DNA of 14,686 nucleotides from Patescibacteria group bacterium (GCA_030917745.1 JAUPUC010000085.1:1-14686); one strand, 5' to 3'; positions 1-9,279 are shown, counted from the first letter of the stretch. Numbers and translations: made by a program. Notes: generated by a model from the letters alone, not told the origin.

Positions 1-1012
1 TGATCATCTGCGATACGATAGGTGGGATAACCGGTGAGCGCAGAAAGACTTTACTCATTGCTCCACCCGTCTTAACTTCTTCCGCGGAGCGCAAAATGAC
101 TTCTTGGAATACCAGATTACCCGTCACATCACTCACGATAATAAGCGCCTTGACGATAGGAATACCCCCATTCAAAAGTGAGCTCATATTCTCCGCGAAT
201 CGGGTAATATAAACGTACTTCATGAGATTACCGAACACGGGCAATTTGAGCACTACGCGATTCCAATCAGCCTGTCCCGCGCTCGTATTGATATAGTAAA
301 AAAACGCAAAACCAGCCGCAATCAAAACGAGCAAAACCGCCCACCAGTACACCTGCATAAAATCTCCAACCCACATCAGTGCTGCCGTATACCACGGAAT
401 TTCTACTCCGAGCTCACGGATCAAACCGGTTAACTTGGGAAGAATGAAGGTCACCACCAGGAATCCAATAATCACTGCAGCTGAAAAAACGAAACCCGGA
501 TAAAACAATGCGCCCTTGATTTTAGATGAGAGCTGATAATTCTTCTCGATATTCTCCGCGACTACCTCAATCGCTCGTTGGAGGGTTCCCGAGACTTCCC
601 CTGCCCGCAACATATTAATCACCAAGGGTTCAAATACGGTTGGATGCTTCTCCAGACTCTCAGAGAATGAGGCGCCATCCTCCACATCATCCTCAATTTC
701 CTTGAGAATCATACGTAGATACCTATTCGGTGACTGGTCAGCTAAAGTCTCGAGAGCAGAAACCATGGGGACGCGAGCATTAATCAGTGTTGCTAACTGT
801 CGAAACATCACCATGAGTTCCTTCTGAGATACTCCTTCCCACAGTTTGGCTATATCTCGAACGAACGCGACATCTCGTCGTTCCTCCTGCACCGAAAATG
901 GAATCAATCCATTATTCTGAAGAATCTGAATAGCCGCGTCTCGACCCAGAGCCTCGACAATGCCCGACCGCTCTTGTCCCATTTCAGTTTTTGCCTTGAA
1001 TACAAATTTCAT
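1..1012 (-). CDS. pilC: Type IV pilus inner-membrane platform protein PilC (GspF family), 3' part missing
   Basis: The frame read leftward from the ATG at 1012 is open for 337 codons to the window edge, so the C-terminus is outside. Full-length PilC is about 400 residues. PilC is the polytopic platform that couples the PilB and PilT motors to the growing pilus. A first T2SSF domain spans roughly residues 65-190, with the core FRQLATL at 70-76 and the paired Tyr-Pro at 171-172. Hydrophobic helices lie near 175-193 and 222-241. The second T2SSF domain starts near 268 with RFAENMSSLLNGGIP. In the first domain the usual small-Gly-x-Pro turn reads NARVP, so the glycine is replaced by Arg; the second copy keeps GGIP. 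The gene follows pilT by 29 bases and is probably translated from the same message. No Shine-Dalgarno motif precedes the ATG. The family call is firm; PilC rather than GspF rests on the pil neighbours. Confidence 0.93.
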   Translation of the reverse strand, partial: MKFVFKAKTEMGQERSGIVEALGRDAAIQILQNNGLIPFSVQEERRDVAFVRDIAKLWEGVSQKELMVMFRQLATLINARVPMVSALETLADQSPNRYLRMILKEIEDDVEDGASFSESLEKHPTVFEPLVINMLRAGEVSGTLQRAIEVVAENIEKNYQLSSKIKGALFYPGFVFSAAVIIGFLVVTFILPKLTGLIRELGVEIPWYTAALMWVGDFMQVYWWAVLLVLIAAGFAFFYYINTSAGQADWNRVVLKLPVFGNLMKYVYITRFAENMSSLLNGGIPIVKALIIVSDVTGNLVFQEVILRSAEEVKTGGAMSKVFLRSPVIPPIVSQMI

Positions 1013-1041
1013 ACCACAAAAAATAATATTTATCAGACGAA

Positions 1042-2145
1042 TTAACCTTTTTCGGCCATTTTGGCAATAATCATCTGGAGATAATCTTGATTTTTCGCGT
1101 AAGAAAAGGCATCCTCAACAGAAATGAGTCCCTGCCGAACCAGTTCCGCGAGCGAACGATCAAGCGATACCATACCTTCCTTCAAACTCGTCTCAATCAC
1201 ACCATCGATTTGGTGCACTTTATTCTCACGGATCAGATTTTCTACCGCATGATTCTTAAACATAATTTCGACCGCCGGCACTCGCCCTCCACCCACTTGT
1301 GGCAGTAAACGCTGAGAAATTACCCCAAGCAAAACACTCGCCAACTGAGACCGAATCTGATTCTGCTGATAAGCAGGAAAAACATCTATGATACGGTCGA
1401 TAGTTTGTGAACTATCATTGGTATGCAGTGTTGCGAAAATCAGATGTCCTGTCTCAGCAGCCGTCATGGCAGTACTGATAGTCTCTAAATCACGTAATTC
1501 ACCCAAAAGCACTACGTTGGCGTCTTCACGAAAAACCGCACGAAGCGCTTCCGGGAAACTCTTGGCATCTCGACCGATTTCACGCTGATTAACGATGCAG
1601 CGATCTTGGCTATACACAAATTCAATTGGATCCTCAATAGTGAGAATGTGCTTATCGTAATTGTGATTAATAAAATCAATAATAGCCGCTAGAGTAGTCG
1701 ATTTTCCATGCCCCACTGGCCCAGTCACCAGAACCAATCCCTGTGAATATTTCGTATAGTTATACAGAGCAGTAGGGACGCTGAGCTCTTCGAGACTTCG
1801 AAGTCGGTCCATGACAAAGCGCATAGTGACGCTGATATAGCCTTTCTGAAAGAAAACATTCACACGAAAACGAGCTCTTTCTTCGAAGGCATATGAGAAA
1901 TCCGTGTGTCCCTTGGCCAACAATTCTTCCTGTTTCTCCTCAGTCAAAATGGACTGCGATAACGCCTTCGTATCATCAGGAGTCAATACCTTTTCCTGAA
2001 CAATCGGCACAAGTTTTCCATCTATACGCAGCGTTGGATGACGTCCAACTACCAAGTGCAAATCTGAAGCCTTTTGCTGTCCAACCAGAAACAAAAGATT
2101 TTTGATGCGCTGATCCGCGTGCAAGTTTGTTTCCATAAAACACAT
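1042..2145 (-). CDS. pilT: Type IV pilus retraction ATPase PilT
   Basis: Hexameric secretion ATPase that powers pilus retraction by removing pilin subunits at the PilC platform in the cytoplasmic membrane. The length, 367 residues, is typical. Visible motifs in order are the N-terminal ASDLHLVVG at 26-34, a Walker A at 142-150 reading GPVGHGKST, an Asp box TIEDPIEF at 169-176, a Walker B VVLLGELRD at 211-219 and a His box TLHTND at 239-244. The stretch AVENLIRENKVHQI at 300-313 corresponds to the AIRNLIRE element that separates PilT from PilB. The Walker A differs from the common GPTGSGKS by T to V and S to H, while the essential GKS is intact. The four-cysteine zinc motif of PilB is absent, as expected. 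A second in-frame ATG at 2136 is an equally possible start; neither has a clear ribosome binding site. The gene lies between pilB and pilC and has a promoter candidate of its own. Confidence 0.95.
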   Translation of the reverse strand: MCFMETNLHADQRIKNLLFLVGQQKASDLHLVVGRHPTLRIDGKLVPIVQEKVLTPDDTKALSQSILTEEKQEELLAKGHTDFSYAFEERARFRVNVFFQKGYISVTMRFVMDRLRSLEELSVPTALYNYTKYSQGLVLVTGPVGHGKSTTLAAIIDFINHNYDKHILTIEDPIEFVYSQDRCIVNQREIGRDAKSFPEALRAVFREDANVVLLGELRDLETISTAMTAAETGHLIFATLHTNDSSQTIDRIIDVFPAYQQNQIRSQLASVLLGVISQRLLPQVGGGRVPAVEIMFKNHAVENLIRENKVHQIDGVIETSLKEGMVSLDRSLAELVRQGLISVEDAFSYAKNQDYLQMIIAKMAEKG

Positions 2146-2185
2146 TACTTATATTGAATCACGCGGACTTCTTTCTTCCTTTGAC

Positions 2186-2214
2186 AGTATAGCTAAAAAA
2201 ACAAATAAGACCAA
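2186..2214 (-). promoter_or_regulatory. Candidate sigma-A promoter before pilT
   Basis: On the minus strand TTGGTC (2214-2209) is followed after exactly 17 bases by TATACT (2191-2186). The -35 is weak (3 of 6) and the -10 is good (5 of 6). Transcription would start near 2179, about 35-43 bases before the two possible pilT starts. It sits in the 73-base pilB-pilT gap, the longest gap inside the pil operon, so it could give retraction ATPase and pilC a separate supply. Confidence 0.4.
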
Positions 2215-2218
2215 AATT

Positions 2219-3868
2219 TCATCCTTCATCAATCAATAATTTTCCTTCCGTTGCCCGTTCCACTTCAGCAAGTGTTGTTATCCCCAGAAGCACCTTGAGT
2301 AGACCATCTTCTTTCATACTGATCATACCTTGATTCAGAGATTCCTTGCGTAATTCATGTTCATTCGCCTTATGGTCCGTAATAATCGCTTTCACAGGAT
2401 CGGTAATTTCAAATACTTCGTATATGCCGACACGACCCTTGTGTCCCGTTCTCCCGCAATCATCACACCCTGCACCCTTGAATACTTTGATTTCCTGATT
2501 ATCCTTGAGTTTATACGCTTTCTTCTCTTCAAGCGGTATCTCCTGATACATCTGTGCCAGGCGATTTCTCTGAAGTTCCGTAATTTTCATCTCTACCTTA
2601 CATTTTTCGCAAATTTTTCGCACCAAACGTTGTGCTGCTACTGTTTGCAATGAAGATGCCAACAAAAAAGCTTCAACACCCATATCAACCAATCTTGGTA
2701 CCGCTCCTATCGCGTCATTGGTGTGCAATGTAGAAAGGACAAGATGCCCAGTCAATGCGGCGTGAATCGCTAATTCAGCAGTCTCATTATCACGAATTTC
2801 TCCCACCATGATAATGTTCGGATCTTGACGGAGGATGGAGCGAAGACCAGCAGAAAAAGTGTACCCGATTTCTGGTCGGATCTGGCTCTGATTTACTCCA
2901 TCGATAAAATACTCCACAGGGTCTTCAAGGGTGACAATATTTCGCTCTTCCTGATTAAGAACTTGAAGAAAGGCGTACAAAGTGGTTGACTTGCCGGAAC
3001 CAGTCGGACCCGTAATCAATATAATGCCAAATGGTTCCCGAATTTTACTCAGAAGAACTGTACGATTTCGTCCTAACAGTCCTAACACATCAAAATCGCT
3101 CACATTATTGGCGCGATCCAAAACGCGCATCACGATTTTCTCCCCTTCCATAACCGGCAAAGAAGAAACACGCAAATCAACCGCTTTACCGCCACTCTCA
3201 AAATGAATACGACCATCCTGTGGTTTCCGTTTCTCATCAATTTTTAAATTCGACAATATCTTGATGCGCGACACCACTGCCCGACCCACTTCGAGTGGAA
3301 ACACCAGCTGTGACTTGAGAATGCCATCGATACGGAAACGTACACGATAATTCCCCTCTATCGGTTCAATATGAATATCACTCGCTCGACCATCCAGCGA
3401 GTGTTTCACAATTACTTCTACCAATTTTGCGATAGGCGCATCTTGAAAAATCTCACCTTGGACCGCCTTCCTTTTTTCGGCCTCGAGATCAATCCCAGAT
3501 TCAGCTCCTTTTTTAAGAGAGAGAATAGCGTTCTGCAACGCTTTATCCGTTCCGCTATAATTTTTCATTACCTCTCCAAAAACGGTCTCTGTTGTCTGAT
3601 AAATTTCTATACTGAGCGATTCCTTCTCAGCAAGGAAACGCAACATATTCATGGCGTCGAAATCCGACGGATCAATCATGGCAATACGCAGTACGGCATC
3701 CTTTTTTTCGAAACAGAAGAGACGGTGTTTACGAGCCGTCGCCTCAGGAATAATTTCCAAGATGCGTTTCTCAAGCTGTTTCGGATACTCCGAAAGCATC
3801 GGTACGGATCCGGCAGAAGAAGTATCAGAAATTTTCGGAACAGTTACTTGTGTTTTTGTTTCCTCCAT
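2219..3868 (-). CDS. pilB: Type IV pilus assembly ATPase PilB
   Basis: Hexameric GspE/PilB-type ATPase that drives pilus extension. The 549 residues comprise an N-terminal MshEN/GspE-N-like region (about 25-105), a linker, and the T2SSE motor from about 140. Motifs are ASDIHIEP at 162-169, Walker A GPTGSGKS at 287-294, Asp box TLEDPVEY at 313-320, Walker B IIMVGEIRD at 352-360 and His box TLHTND at 380-385. The zinc-binding cysteines diagnostic of assembly rather than retraction ATPases are at 420, 423, 468 and 471 (CEKC and CDDC). The start at 3868 gives a normal N-terminus; no Shine-Dalgarno motif is present. The gene ends with TGA, which shows that TGA is a stop here and argues against the Gracilibacteria/Absconditabacteria code. 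It is 30 bases downstream of the pilO-like gene and 73 bases upstream of pilT. Confidence 0.96.
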   Translation of the reverse strand: MEETKTQVTVPKISDTSSAGSVPMLSEYPKQLEKRILEIIPEATARKHRLFCFEKKDAVLRIAMIDPSDFDAMNMLRFLAEKESLSIEIYQTTETVFGEVMKNYSGTDKALQNAILSLKKGAESGIDLEAEKRKAVQGEIFQDAPIAKLVEVIVKHSLDGRASDIHIEPIEGNYRVRFRIDGILKSQLVFPLEVGRAVVSRIKILSNLKIDEKRKPQDGRIHFESGGKAVDLRVSSLPVMEGEKIVMRVLDRANNVSDFDVLGLLGRNRTVLLSKIREPFGIILITGPTGSGKSTTLYAFLQVLNQEERNIVTLEDPVEYFIDGVNQSQIRPEIGYTFSAGLRSILRQDPNIIMVGEIRDNETAELAIHAALTGHLVLSTLHTNDAIGAVPRLVDMGVEAFLLASSLQTVAAQRLVRKICEKCKVEMKITELQRNRLAQMYQEIPLEEKKAYKLKDNQEIKVFKGAGCDDCGRTGHKGRVGIYEVFEITDPVKAIITDHKANEHELRKESLNQGMISMKEDGLLKVLLGITTLAEVERATEGKLLIDEG

Positions 3869-3898
3869 AAAGGCACGCTATTCTCGATTCAGCTACTT

Positions 3899-4744
3899 TT
3901 ATTTCACAAATGGGTTCGCCTTCCCGAGCGGATTTGCTGCAGGCAATTCCGGTGTCACTCCCTGTTTATTCTGCCGAATCGCCGCCAATGTTTCAAAATC
4001 AAGTGTGTTTTTCAGGAACACATCGTCTCCCGCCGCTGATGTCAAGGATACCGCTGGGAGCAATAAAAACCGTGCTTCTAAAGTTGAGTACAGAATACCC
4101 GGATCTGCTTCTTCAACTGGAGCCCCCCCAGGAGCTTGAGTATTTGCTTTTGTTGAAATCTTCACTCTTGCAGGAAGAAAAAGACGCTTCGCATGAACAA
4201 TGCGGGCATAAAAATCTCTCATGGCTTCATAAGAACCCGCTATCTCAATAGTCACAAGAAACGTGTCCGGAACATACGTCCGATGAACAGACGTTATGTC
4301 TTCTTCTATAAAATCCCCTCCGTCTGCATTTGCAATCAAAAGCGCCGCACTATCTGCCACGGAATCGTCCACGACAACCGGTACCGGATCTGCTTTCTTT
4401 GCATCCTCCACCCCCACATTACTCACAACCACACCGCTTTGATCCGCCAGAAAATTCAATTGATCAATTCCTTTTTCAATATCTGAACTCGTCGGGAAAT
4501 AAATACTCTGCAAAAAATGAGCATCCGTCATCGTCGATTCACTATCAGATTGGGAAGTTTCAATCTGAGACTGCATCGATCTGATATTCGATGCGATCGT
4601 TTCTAATGAAACTAACTGATTACCAAGATATTTCGTCTGATTATGCTTCTTCATCAGAAGTGAAATATCTGGTTTGACATAGCTAATCGCAATGACCAAT
4701 GTACAAATAACGAACAATGGCATGGAAAGAATTTTCAGGCTCAT
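3899..4744 (-). CDS. PilO-like type IV pilus inner-membrane alignment protein
   Basis: A 281-residue protein with one membrane helix near the N-terminus (about 8-24), a likely coiled coil (about 35-65) and a C-terminal soluble domain (about 75-235) outside the membrane. That is the PilO layout. PilO pairs with PilN through the coiled coils and links the cytoplasmic PilM ring to the platform. The call rests mainly on topology and position, directly after a PilN-like gene (21-base gap) and before pilB; sequence identity to proteobacterial PilO appears low. It is longer than typical PilO (about 210) because of acidic insertions around 110-150 and a proline/alanine-rich tail ending GKANPFVK. The tail may be a partner-binding peptide, which is inference. 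The start at 4744 directly precedes the membrane helix. Alternative: another single-pass pilus assembly protein of the same fold. Confidence 0.75.
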   Translation of the reverse strand: MSLKILSMPLFVICTLVIAISYVKPDISLLMKKHNQTKYLGNQLVSLETIASNIRSMQSQIETSQSDSESTMTDAHFLQSIYFPTSSDIEKGIDQLNFLADQSGVVVSNVGVEDAKKADPVPVVVDDSVADSAALLIANADGGDFIEEDITSVHRTYVPDTFLVTIEIAGSYEAMRDFYARIVHAKRLFLPARVKISTKANTQAPGGAPVEEADPGILYSTLEARFLLLPAVSLTSAAGDDVFLKNTLDFETLAAIRQNKQGVTPELPAANPLGKANPFVK

Positions 4745-4765
4745 AACTCTACAATATAAAAATTA

Positions 4766-5317
4766 TTATTTTTGTCCCACCCAAGCCAGAGTAACACCGA
4801 ATTTCACTACGCCTGGAGAGTTATCGCTCTCTTTCTCTTTCGTAAGACTCGAGAGAAGAATATCGGAAAAACGCGGTGACGTCTTAAAGGACATTACTTG
4901 CTGTGCTACTTCTTTGTATCCAAAAGCCTCTCCCTCTATACTGATCGTATTTTTTTCAAAATCATAATCAAAACTCGTCAAACGATTCCCTGGCAGCACC
5001 GTTTCTTCTATTGCCACTAACACAGTTTTTGGATATACCTGATTCGTTTTCTCTTGATTGAGAATGCTTAAACGAGCATCAATGTCAGCAATATCACTCA
5101 CTGCCGGTCCTTCAAATTCTAATTTCTGTTGTTCTATTTGATGCTTTAACGTTGCGATTTTCTTATCATACGTAAACAACCCAATACGAACCCCTCCCCA
5201 AACAACCAATGTGAGAAAAAATGCGCCAAACACTACGAATCGTCCTTTCTCACCACCGCTTTTAGCCTGATATGCTGATTTCTCTGCTATAGACTGCGAT
5301 AGATTTACTCCTGGCAT
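4766..5317 (-). CDS. PilN-like type IV pilus inner-membrane protein
   Basis: A 183-residue protein with a short cytoplasmic N-terminus, one membrane helix (about 26-46), a coiled-coil stretch (about 50-70) and a small C-terminal domain, matching PilN. In known systems the PilN N-terminus carries an INLLP-type peptide that docks into PilM. Here residues 4-8 read VNLSQ, a possible degenerate version, which is inference. The gene lies 44 bases after pilM and 21 bases before the pilO-like gene, the conserved order. The helix and downstream coiled coil would heterodimerise with the PilO-like protein. The ATG at 5317 is preceded by AGAAG at poor spacing and no strong ribosome binding site. The family is divergent, so confidence comes from topology and order together. 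Confidence 0.8.
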   Translation of the reverse strand: MPGVNLSQSIAEKSAYQAKSGGEKGRFVVFGAFFLTLVVWGGVRIGLFTYDKKIATLKHQIEQQKLEFEGPAVSDIADIDARLSILNQEKTNQVYPKTVLVAIEETVLPGNRLTSFDYDFEKNTISIEGEAFGYKEVAQQVMSFKTSPRFSDILLSSLTKEKESDNSPGVVKFGVTLAWVGQK

Positions 5318-5361
5318 ACACTTCTGTTTTATTTTATGATTTCTCTACTCGATTAATTATA

Positions 5362-6483
5362 CTACACTTTCTTCTGGAACAGAGTTTCAAGTCCTCCTAA
5401 AAACCCTTTCCCTTGTTCCTTTGAACGAGTACTATTCTCTGCACCGCCCAACGCCAAGCCAATGGCTACTGCAAATGAAGCATCGGTTTCATGAATCATT
5501 ACCTGCTGTTTCTCTGTCGCCTCAATTTTTGACCAAGGATGTCCAATGCTCACAGGGAGTTCAAATATTGACGAGAGATATTCGACGATGCCAGCCAATC
5601 GAGATGATCCTCCCGAGAGAATAATCTCCGTTACCTTCGATTCAGGATGCTTTTCCTCATGAGAGGCGATGACCCGTTTCGTCTCGGTAATCAATACCTG
5701 CAAAGTAGGGAAAACAACTGCGGATTCACGTTGATTCAAGAAGTCCTTTCCGCTCTTTTTCAGTTCTTCTGCTCGAGATCGGGCTACTTCTATAGTATCC
5801 GACAAGGTTCTCGTCATATCTTTTCCTCCCGTATCTATATTTCGACTCAATTTGACCATCCCATCATCCGTAAGAATGATGTTCGTCGCGCGAGACCCGA
5901 TATCAATAAGAATTTTCGCGCCTGACCCGGGACTTTTTTCCAGCAAAGCTCGTACTATTGCAAACGTTTCTATCTCCAAAAGACTGGTCTCCAAAGACTC
6001 TTTCTGAATATACGACTGATATCGGTTCACTTCTTTTCTCAGAGCGGCCACCAAAAGCACTTCCATTATCACATCACCTTCACTCCCCTTTCGTTTTCCA
6101 ATAATTTCCCAAGAAAGCGCGACATCATCAAGTGATGCTGTGGGCACATATTTGTGTGCCTCAAATTGTACTGCTTCAGCCATCTGCGACTCATCTAATG
6201 GAGGGAACTCAACCAACGTTATCAGCCCCGTATATGCGGGCATTGCAACATATGCTTGATTTGTCTTTGGCTTCATCTTGGCCAACAGGGCATGGAAATA
6301 CAAACCGACTGCTTCATCATATGTATATGTAGCAGTCTTGAGTTCTTCCTCAAGATGAGAAAAATCAGCAACACCATAATTCACGAGAATCGGTTTGCCA
6401 CCGACAAGCTCAAGCTCAACCACCTTCAAGGAGGCGGTGCCAAAATCAATACCAAGAAAACGAGGGTTCCCAAAAAAAGGCAT
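5362..6483 (-). CDS. pilM: Type IV pilus assembly protein PilM (actin-like ATPase)
   Basis: Cytoplasmic actin/FtsA-fold protein that forms the ring under the PilN-PilO complex. With the chosen start it has 373 residues. Motifs are the phosphate-1 loop FLGIDFGTASLKVVELE at 9-25, the family segment FEAHKYVPTASLDDVALSWEII at 107-128 (matched in pieces), phosphate-2 ILIDIGSRATN at 191-201 and the adenosine motif IILSGGSSRLAGI at 287-299. The frame stays open to an ATG at 6522, 13 codons earlier. I prefer 6483 because homologues begin just before the GIDFG loop, and because an extended -10 at 6523-6531 would start the RNA near 6516, after the upstream ATG. The C-terminal tail (about 348-373) is Gly/Ser/Lys-rich and may be flexible. 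It is the first gene of the pil operon and is transcribed divergently from clpC. Confidence 0.94.
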   Translation of the reverse strand: MPFFGNPRFLGIDFGTASLKVVELELVGGKPILVNYGVADFSHLEEELKTATYTYDEAVGLYFHALLAKMKPKTNQAYVAMPAYTGLITLVEFPPLDESQMAEAVQFEAHKYVPTASLDDVALSWEIIGKRKGSEGDVIMEVLLVAALRKEVNRYQSYIQKESLETSLLEIETFAIVRALLEKSPGSGAKILIDIGSRATNIILTDDGMVKLSRNIDTGGKDMTRTLSDTIEVARSRAEELKKSGKDFLNQRESAVVFPTLQVLITETKRVIASHEEKHPESKVTEIILSGGSSRLAGIVEYLSSIFELPVSIGHPWSKIEATEKQQVMIHETDASFAVAIGLALGGAENSTRSKEQGKGFLGGLETLFQKKV

Positions 6484-6522
6484 GTGTTTCTCTATTTGTA
6501 TTTCACGAATCCATTTTATCAC

Positions 6523-6531
6523 ATTATGCCA
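6523..6531 (-). promoter_or_regulatory. Extended -10 promoter element for the pil operon
   Basis: The minus strand reads TGGCATAAT, a TGn extended -10 with 5 of 6 hexamer matches. No good -35 lies 16-18 bases upstream; the best is GGGAGT. Extended -10 promoters can work without a -35. Transcription from about 6516 would give a leader of roughly 33 bases to the pilM ATG at 6483. Confidence 0.5.
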
Positions 6532-6630
6532 CGAGATGAAAATACACTCCCCTTATTTTTTCGACCTCTCTCAATTTTGGATACACATAGAATATACTGA
6601 CTGCACTCCTCTCTCTCTTTTTTTATCGAC

Positions 6631-6640
6631 TGCATATGCA
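6631..6640. promoter_or_regulatory. Perfect palindrome in the pilM-clpC divergent region
   Basis: TGCATATGCA is a perfect 10-base palindrome roughly midway between the two divergent promoters. A second perfect palindrome, TTGCGCAA, is at 6672-6679. The heptamer GACTGCA occurs at 6599-6605 and again at 6628-6634, overlapping the first palindrome. These could be operator half-sites, but short palindromes also arise by chance. The rest of 6541-6730 is pyrimidine-rich on the plus strand and I see no gene in it. Confidence 0.25.
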
Positions 6641-6733
6641 ACCCTACTTTATCGCGCCTAGCTGTCAAATTTTGCGCAAGACAATTCGAAAAGTCATAAT
6701 TCTCTTTCATAAAGCTGTCCTCTCTTCTCTCCA

Positions 6734-6762
6734 TTGACAGGGTCATGACAAAAAAATAGAAT
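6734..6762 (+). promoter_or_regulatory. Strong sigma-A promoter for clpC-comF
   Basis: A perfect -35 TTGACA (6734-6739), a 17-base spacer and TAGAAT (6757-6762, 5 of 6). This is the best housekeeping promoter in the window. Transcription would begin near 6769, giving a 36-base leader to the clpC ATG with no Shine-Dalgarno motif. The spacer contains the perfect palindrome GTCATGAC (6742-6749). TGACA occurs twice, at 6735 and 6746, one helical turn apart. Both could be repressor contacts, but neither matches the CtsR or CIRCE consensus as I know them. Confidence 0.8.
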
Positions 6763-6804
6763 ACGCCTACCAAAATAGATGTCTTTCTCTACTTTTATCC
6801 CACT

Positions 6805-9279
6805 ATGCCAGATACCTCTTTTCTCGAAAAACTCTCTATCCATGCCCGTCACGCTCTCAAAGAATCGCGCGATATTGCTTCTTATGCAAAAAGCAAAACA
6901 ATTGAGCCGCGGCATCTCCTATTGGCACTTTTCTTGGAAAATGGCAGCCTTGGAAGCTTTTTGCTGGAAAATATCGGCTTTGAAAAAGAACGCCTCGGCA
7001 AACTCTGTCTCAAACAAACAAAGGCAGCACGCCTTCCTGCTCGCTTCATTCCTCTACTTTCGGCCACCACGTCGGCCATTCTTCACAATGCGTACCAACT
7101 CGCCCACAACCGTTCATTCCCCTATGTCGGTACAGAGCATATCGTTTCGGCACTCATCAACTCAAACACTGAGGATATTCAACTTGCCACAGAAGCCTTT
7201 AATATCAATCTATCCAAAGCGGCTGCTTCTCTCGAAAATCACCTCCACTTTGAACACTTTCCTGAACTACCAGGCCTTTTCGAAACATCAGAGAACCTTC
7301 TTTCAAGATCATCAGCGAAAAAGAAGTCCAAAACCCCCAGCCTCGATCAGTTTGCCACCAACATACAGGCACAGAATGATTCGAGTATTCTCATCGGGCG
7401 GGAGATGGAAATCGATCGTCTCATAACCATTCTCTCGCGCCGCACCAAAAACAATCCACTCCTCCTTGGCGAACCAGGCGTCGGTAAAACAGCCATCATC
7501 GCCGAACTTGCTCATCGAATTGAAAAAGGTGCTGTACCTCCATCCCTGCTTGGGAAACGTATTCTCTCGCTTGACCTCGCACTTGTTGTGGCAGGAACCA
7601 ACTTTCGTGGCGAATTTGAAACCCGACTGAAAGACATCATGACAGAAACAAAGGCTCACACTGATATCATCCTTTTTATTGATGAAATCCATACCCTAGT
7701 CGGCGCCGGTAATGCAAATGGGAGTCTTGATGCTGCTAACATTCTCAAACCAGCACTCGCACGGGGAGAAATCCGCTGTATTGGAGCCACTACCTTTACT
7801 GAATACAAAAAATATATCGAAAAAGACACCGCTCTTGAACGACGATTCCAGCCACTGCTAATTCGAGAACCAACCGCTGAAGAAACACTGGATATTCTCG
7901 AAGCTTCAAAATCTCTCTATGAAAATCACCATCATGTCGTGCTTTCTTCAAAAATCGTCGCTCTCATGGTCGATTTAGCTTCCCGATCAGTACCGGATCG
8001 ATTCTTCCCAGACAAAGCCTTTGACATTCTCGACGAAGCGGCTGCTCGAGCCTCAACTACTTCAAAAAACCATCTGAGACAAGAAACCGCGTTATCACTT
8101 CTTTCACAGCAGTATCAAAATACCAGCCTCACTAAAGAACGCTTCGTAAAAGAAGGAAAATTCGATGAGGCTTTCACATGGCACAAAGAAGAACAGGAAC
8201 TCAAGGAACGTATCCGAACTATTACAGAGACAATCAGACAACATCCGGCAACGTCCGTATCTGTCACTGAAACACATGTTTTCATGGCTGTTTCACGCAT
8301 GACTGGTATTCCGCTTGAGAAACTCTCTCTCCAGGCTCCGCACCGGAAGTTGACCTCACTCAAGCGAACACTCTCCAAAGAACTCATCGGCCAGTCCGAT
8401 GTGGCGAAGTCCATCACACGCGCCCTTACTCGTGCACTCTCTGGCATTCATTTCCCCGGGCGACCTATCGGATCTTTTCTCCTCCTTGGTCCTACTGGAG
8501 TTGGCAAAACACATCTCGCCAAAATACTCGCCCGAGAATACTTTGGAAACGAACAAAGTCTCATCCGTATCGACATGAGTGAATTCATGGAAAAACACAG
8601 TGTCGCCCAGATGATTGGTTCTCCTGCTGGTTATGTCGGCTATGGTGATGGAGGGAGGCTTACCGAACGCGTTCGACGCAATCCATCTTCCGTCGTCCTC
8701 TTTGATGAGATCGAAAAAGCACATCCAGATGTTCTCAATATACTCCTCCAGATTCTCGATGAGGGTGTCCTTACCGATGCCGAAGGTCGACAGGTCAGCT
8801 TTAAAAATACGCTTATCTTGATTACTTCCAATATTGGTACCGCTGCCTTTACCGCAACTTCTGCCATCGGATTCAAAAAATATCTCAGCACAGAAGATAT
8901 AACGACACAATTCGAAAGTATCCAGCATACCGTACTCACTGACCTCAAAAAGGCGATCCGACCAGAGCTTCTGGCGCGCATCGGAGAAACGCTAGTGTTT
9001 CGACCACTCGATCAAAGCGCTCTCGAGACTATTTCGCACCTCGAACTTAACGCTCTCAAGAAGCGACTCGAAAAAAAGGGAATCCTCCTCACCTTTACCA
9101 AGGATATTATCCGGTTTCTTGCCCAAAAAAGCTTCTCTCCCCAACATGGAGCTCGTCTTATCCGAAAGAATATCGAGATACTCGTTGAATATCCTCTTGC
9201 GGAGACACTCATCAAACATCAAGCTGAGCATGTCGATCTGGTACTCCATCATAATACTATCGTGTGTCGCCCACACTAA
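6805..9279 (+). CDS. clpC: ATP-dependent unfoldase ClpC (Hsp100, ClpP partner)
   Basis: AAA+ protein unfoldase of 824 residues, the usual ClpC length. It threads substrates into the ClpP protease. Domain order: N-terminal Clp-N double repeat (about 5-150); a Lys/Ser linker (165-180); AAA-1 with Walker A GEPGVGKT at 222-229 and Walker B ILFIDE at 289-294; a short ClpC-type middle coil (about 430-475), far shorter than in ClpB; AAA-2 with Walker A GPTGVGKT at 562-569 and Walker B VVLFDE at 630-635; and a C-terminal D2-small domain. The pore loops read NFRGE in D1, with Phe where Tyr is common, and GYVGYGDGG in D2. The loop tripeptide IGF at 688-690 is the ClpP-docking signature that ClpB lacks, so ClpC is favoured over ClpB. 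No clpP is in the window. The gene has a consensus promoter and overlaps comF by 16 bases. Confidence 0.95.
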   Translation: MPDTSFLEKLSIHARHALKESRDIASYAKSKTIEPRHLLLALFLENGSLGSFLLENIGFEKERLGKLCLKQTKAARLPARFIPLLSATTSAILHNAYQLAHNRSFPYVGTEHIVSALINSNTEDIQLATEAFNINLSKAAASLENHLHFEHFPELPGLFETSENLLSRSSAKKKSKTPSLDQFATNIQAQNDSSILIGREMEIDRLITILSRRTKNNPLLLGEPGVGKTAIIAELAHRIEKGAVPPSLLGKRILSLDLALVVAGTNFRGEFETRLKDIMTETKAHTDIILFIDEIHTLVGAGNANGSLDAANILKPALARGEIRCIGATTFTEYKKYIEKDTALERRFQPLLIREPTAEETLDILEASKSLYENHHHVVLSSKIVALMVDLASRSVPDRFFPDKAFDILDEAAARASTTSKNHLRQETALSLLSQQYQNTSLTKERFVKEGKFDEAFTWHKEEQELKERIRTITETIRQHPATSVSVTETHVFMAVSRMTGIPLEKLSLQAPHRKLTSLKRTLSKELIGQSDVAKSITRALTRALSGIHFPGRPIGSFLLLGPTGVGKTHLAKILAREYFGNEQSLIRIDMSEFMEKHSVAQMIGSPAGYVGYGDGGRLTERVRRNPSSVVLFDEIEKAHPDVLNILLQILDEGVLTDAEGRQVSFKNTLILITSNIGTAAFTATSAIGFKKYLSTEDITTQFESIQHTVLTDLKKAIRPELLARIGETLVFRPLDQSALETISHLELNALKKRLEKKGILLTFTKDIIRFLAQKSFSPQHGARLIRKNIEILVEYPLAETLIKHQAEHVDLVLHHNTIVCRPH

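Noticed and set aside
2181-2186. Perfect TTGACA on the plus strand in the pilB-pilT gap
   Set aside because: No acceptable -10 at 16-18 bases and it would transcribe antisense into pilB; the minus-strand candidate explains the gap better.
3371-4039. 222-codon open frame on the plus strand
   Set aside because: It lies antisense to pilB and the pilO-like gene, both well supported; its translation shows no family motif and is rich in Phe, Arg and Ile typical of antisense frames.
5356-5361. Perfect TATAAT on the minus strand between pilM and pilN
   Set aside because: No TGn extension and no -35 at suitable spacing (CTCTGT at 17; TTGAAA is 23 bases away), so an internal promoter is not supported.
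6779-7426. 215-codon plus-strand frame overlapping the clpC start
   Set aside because: It is a different frame over the clpC N-domain, and the clpC frame has the conserved Clp-N sequence; the overlapping frame has no recognisable domain.
8356-8928. 190-codon open frame on the minus strand
   Set aside because: Antisense to the clpC AAA-2 domain, which carries intact Walker and pore motifs; no independent motif or start signal.
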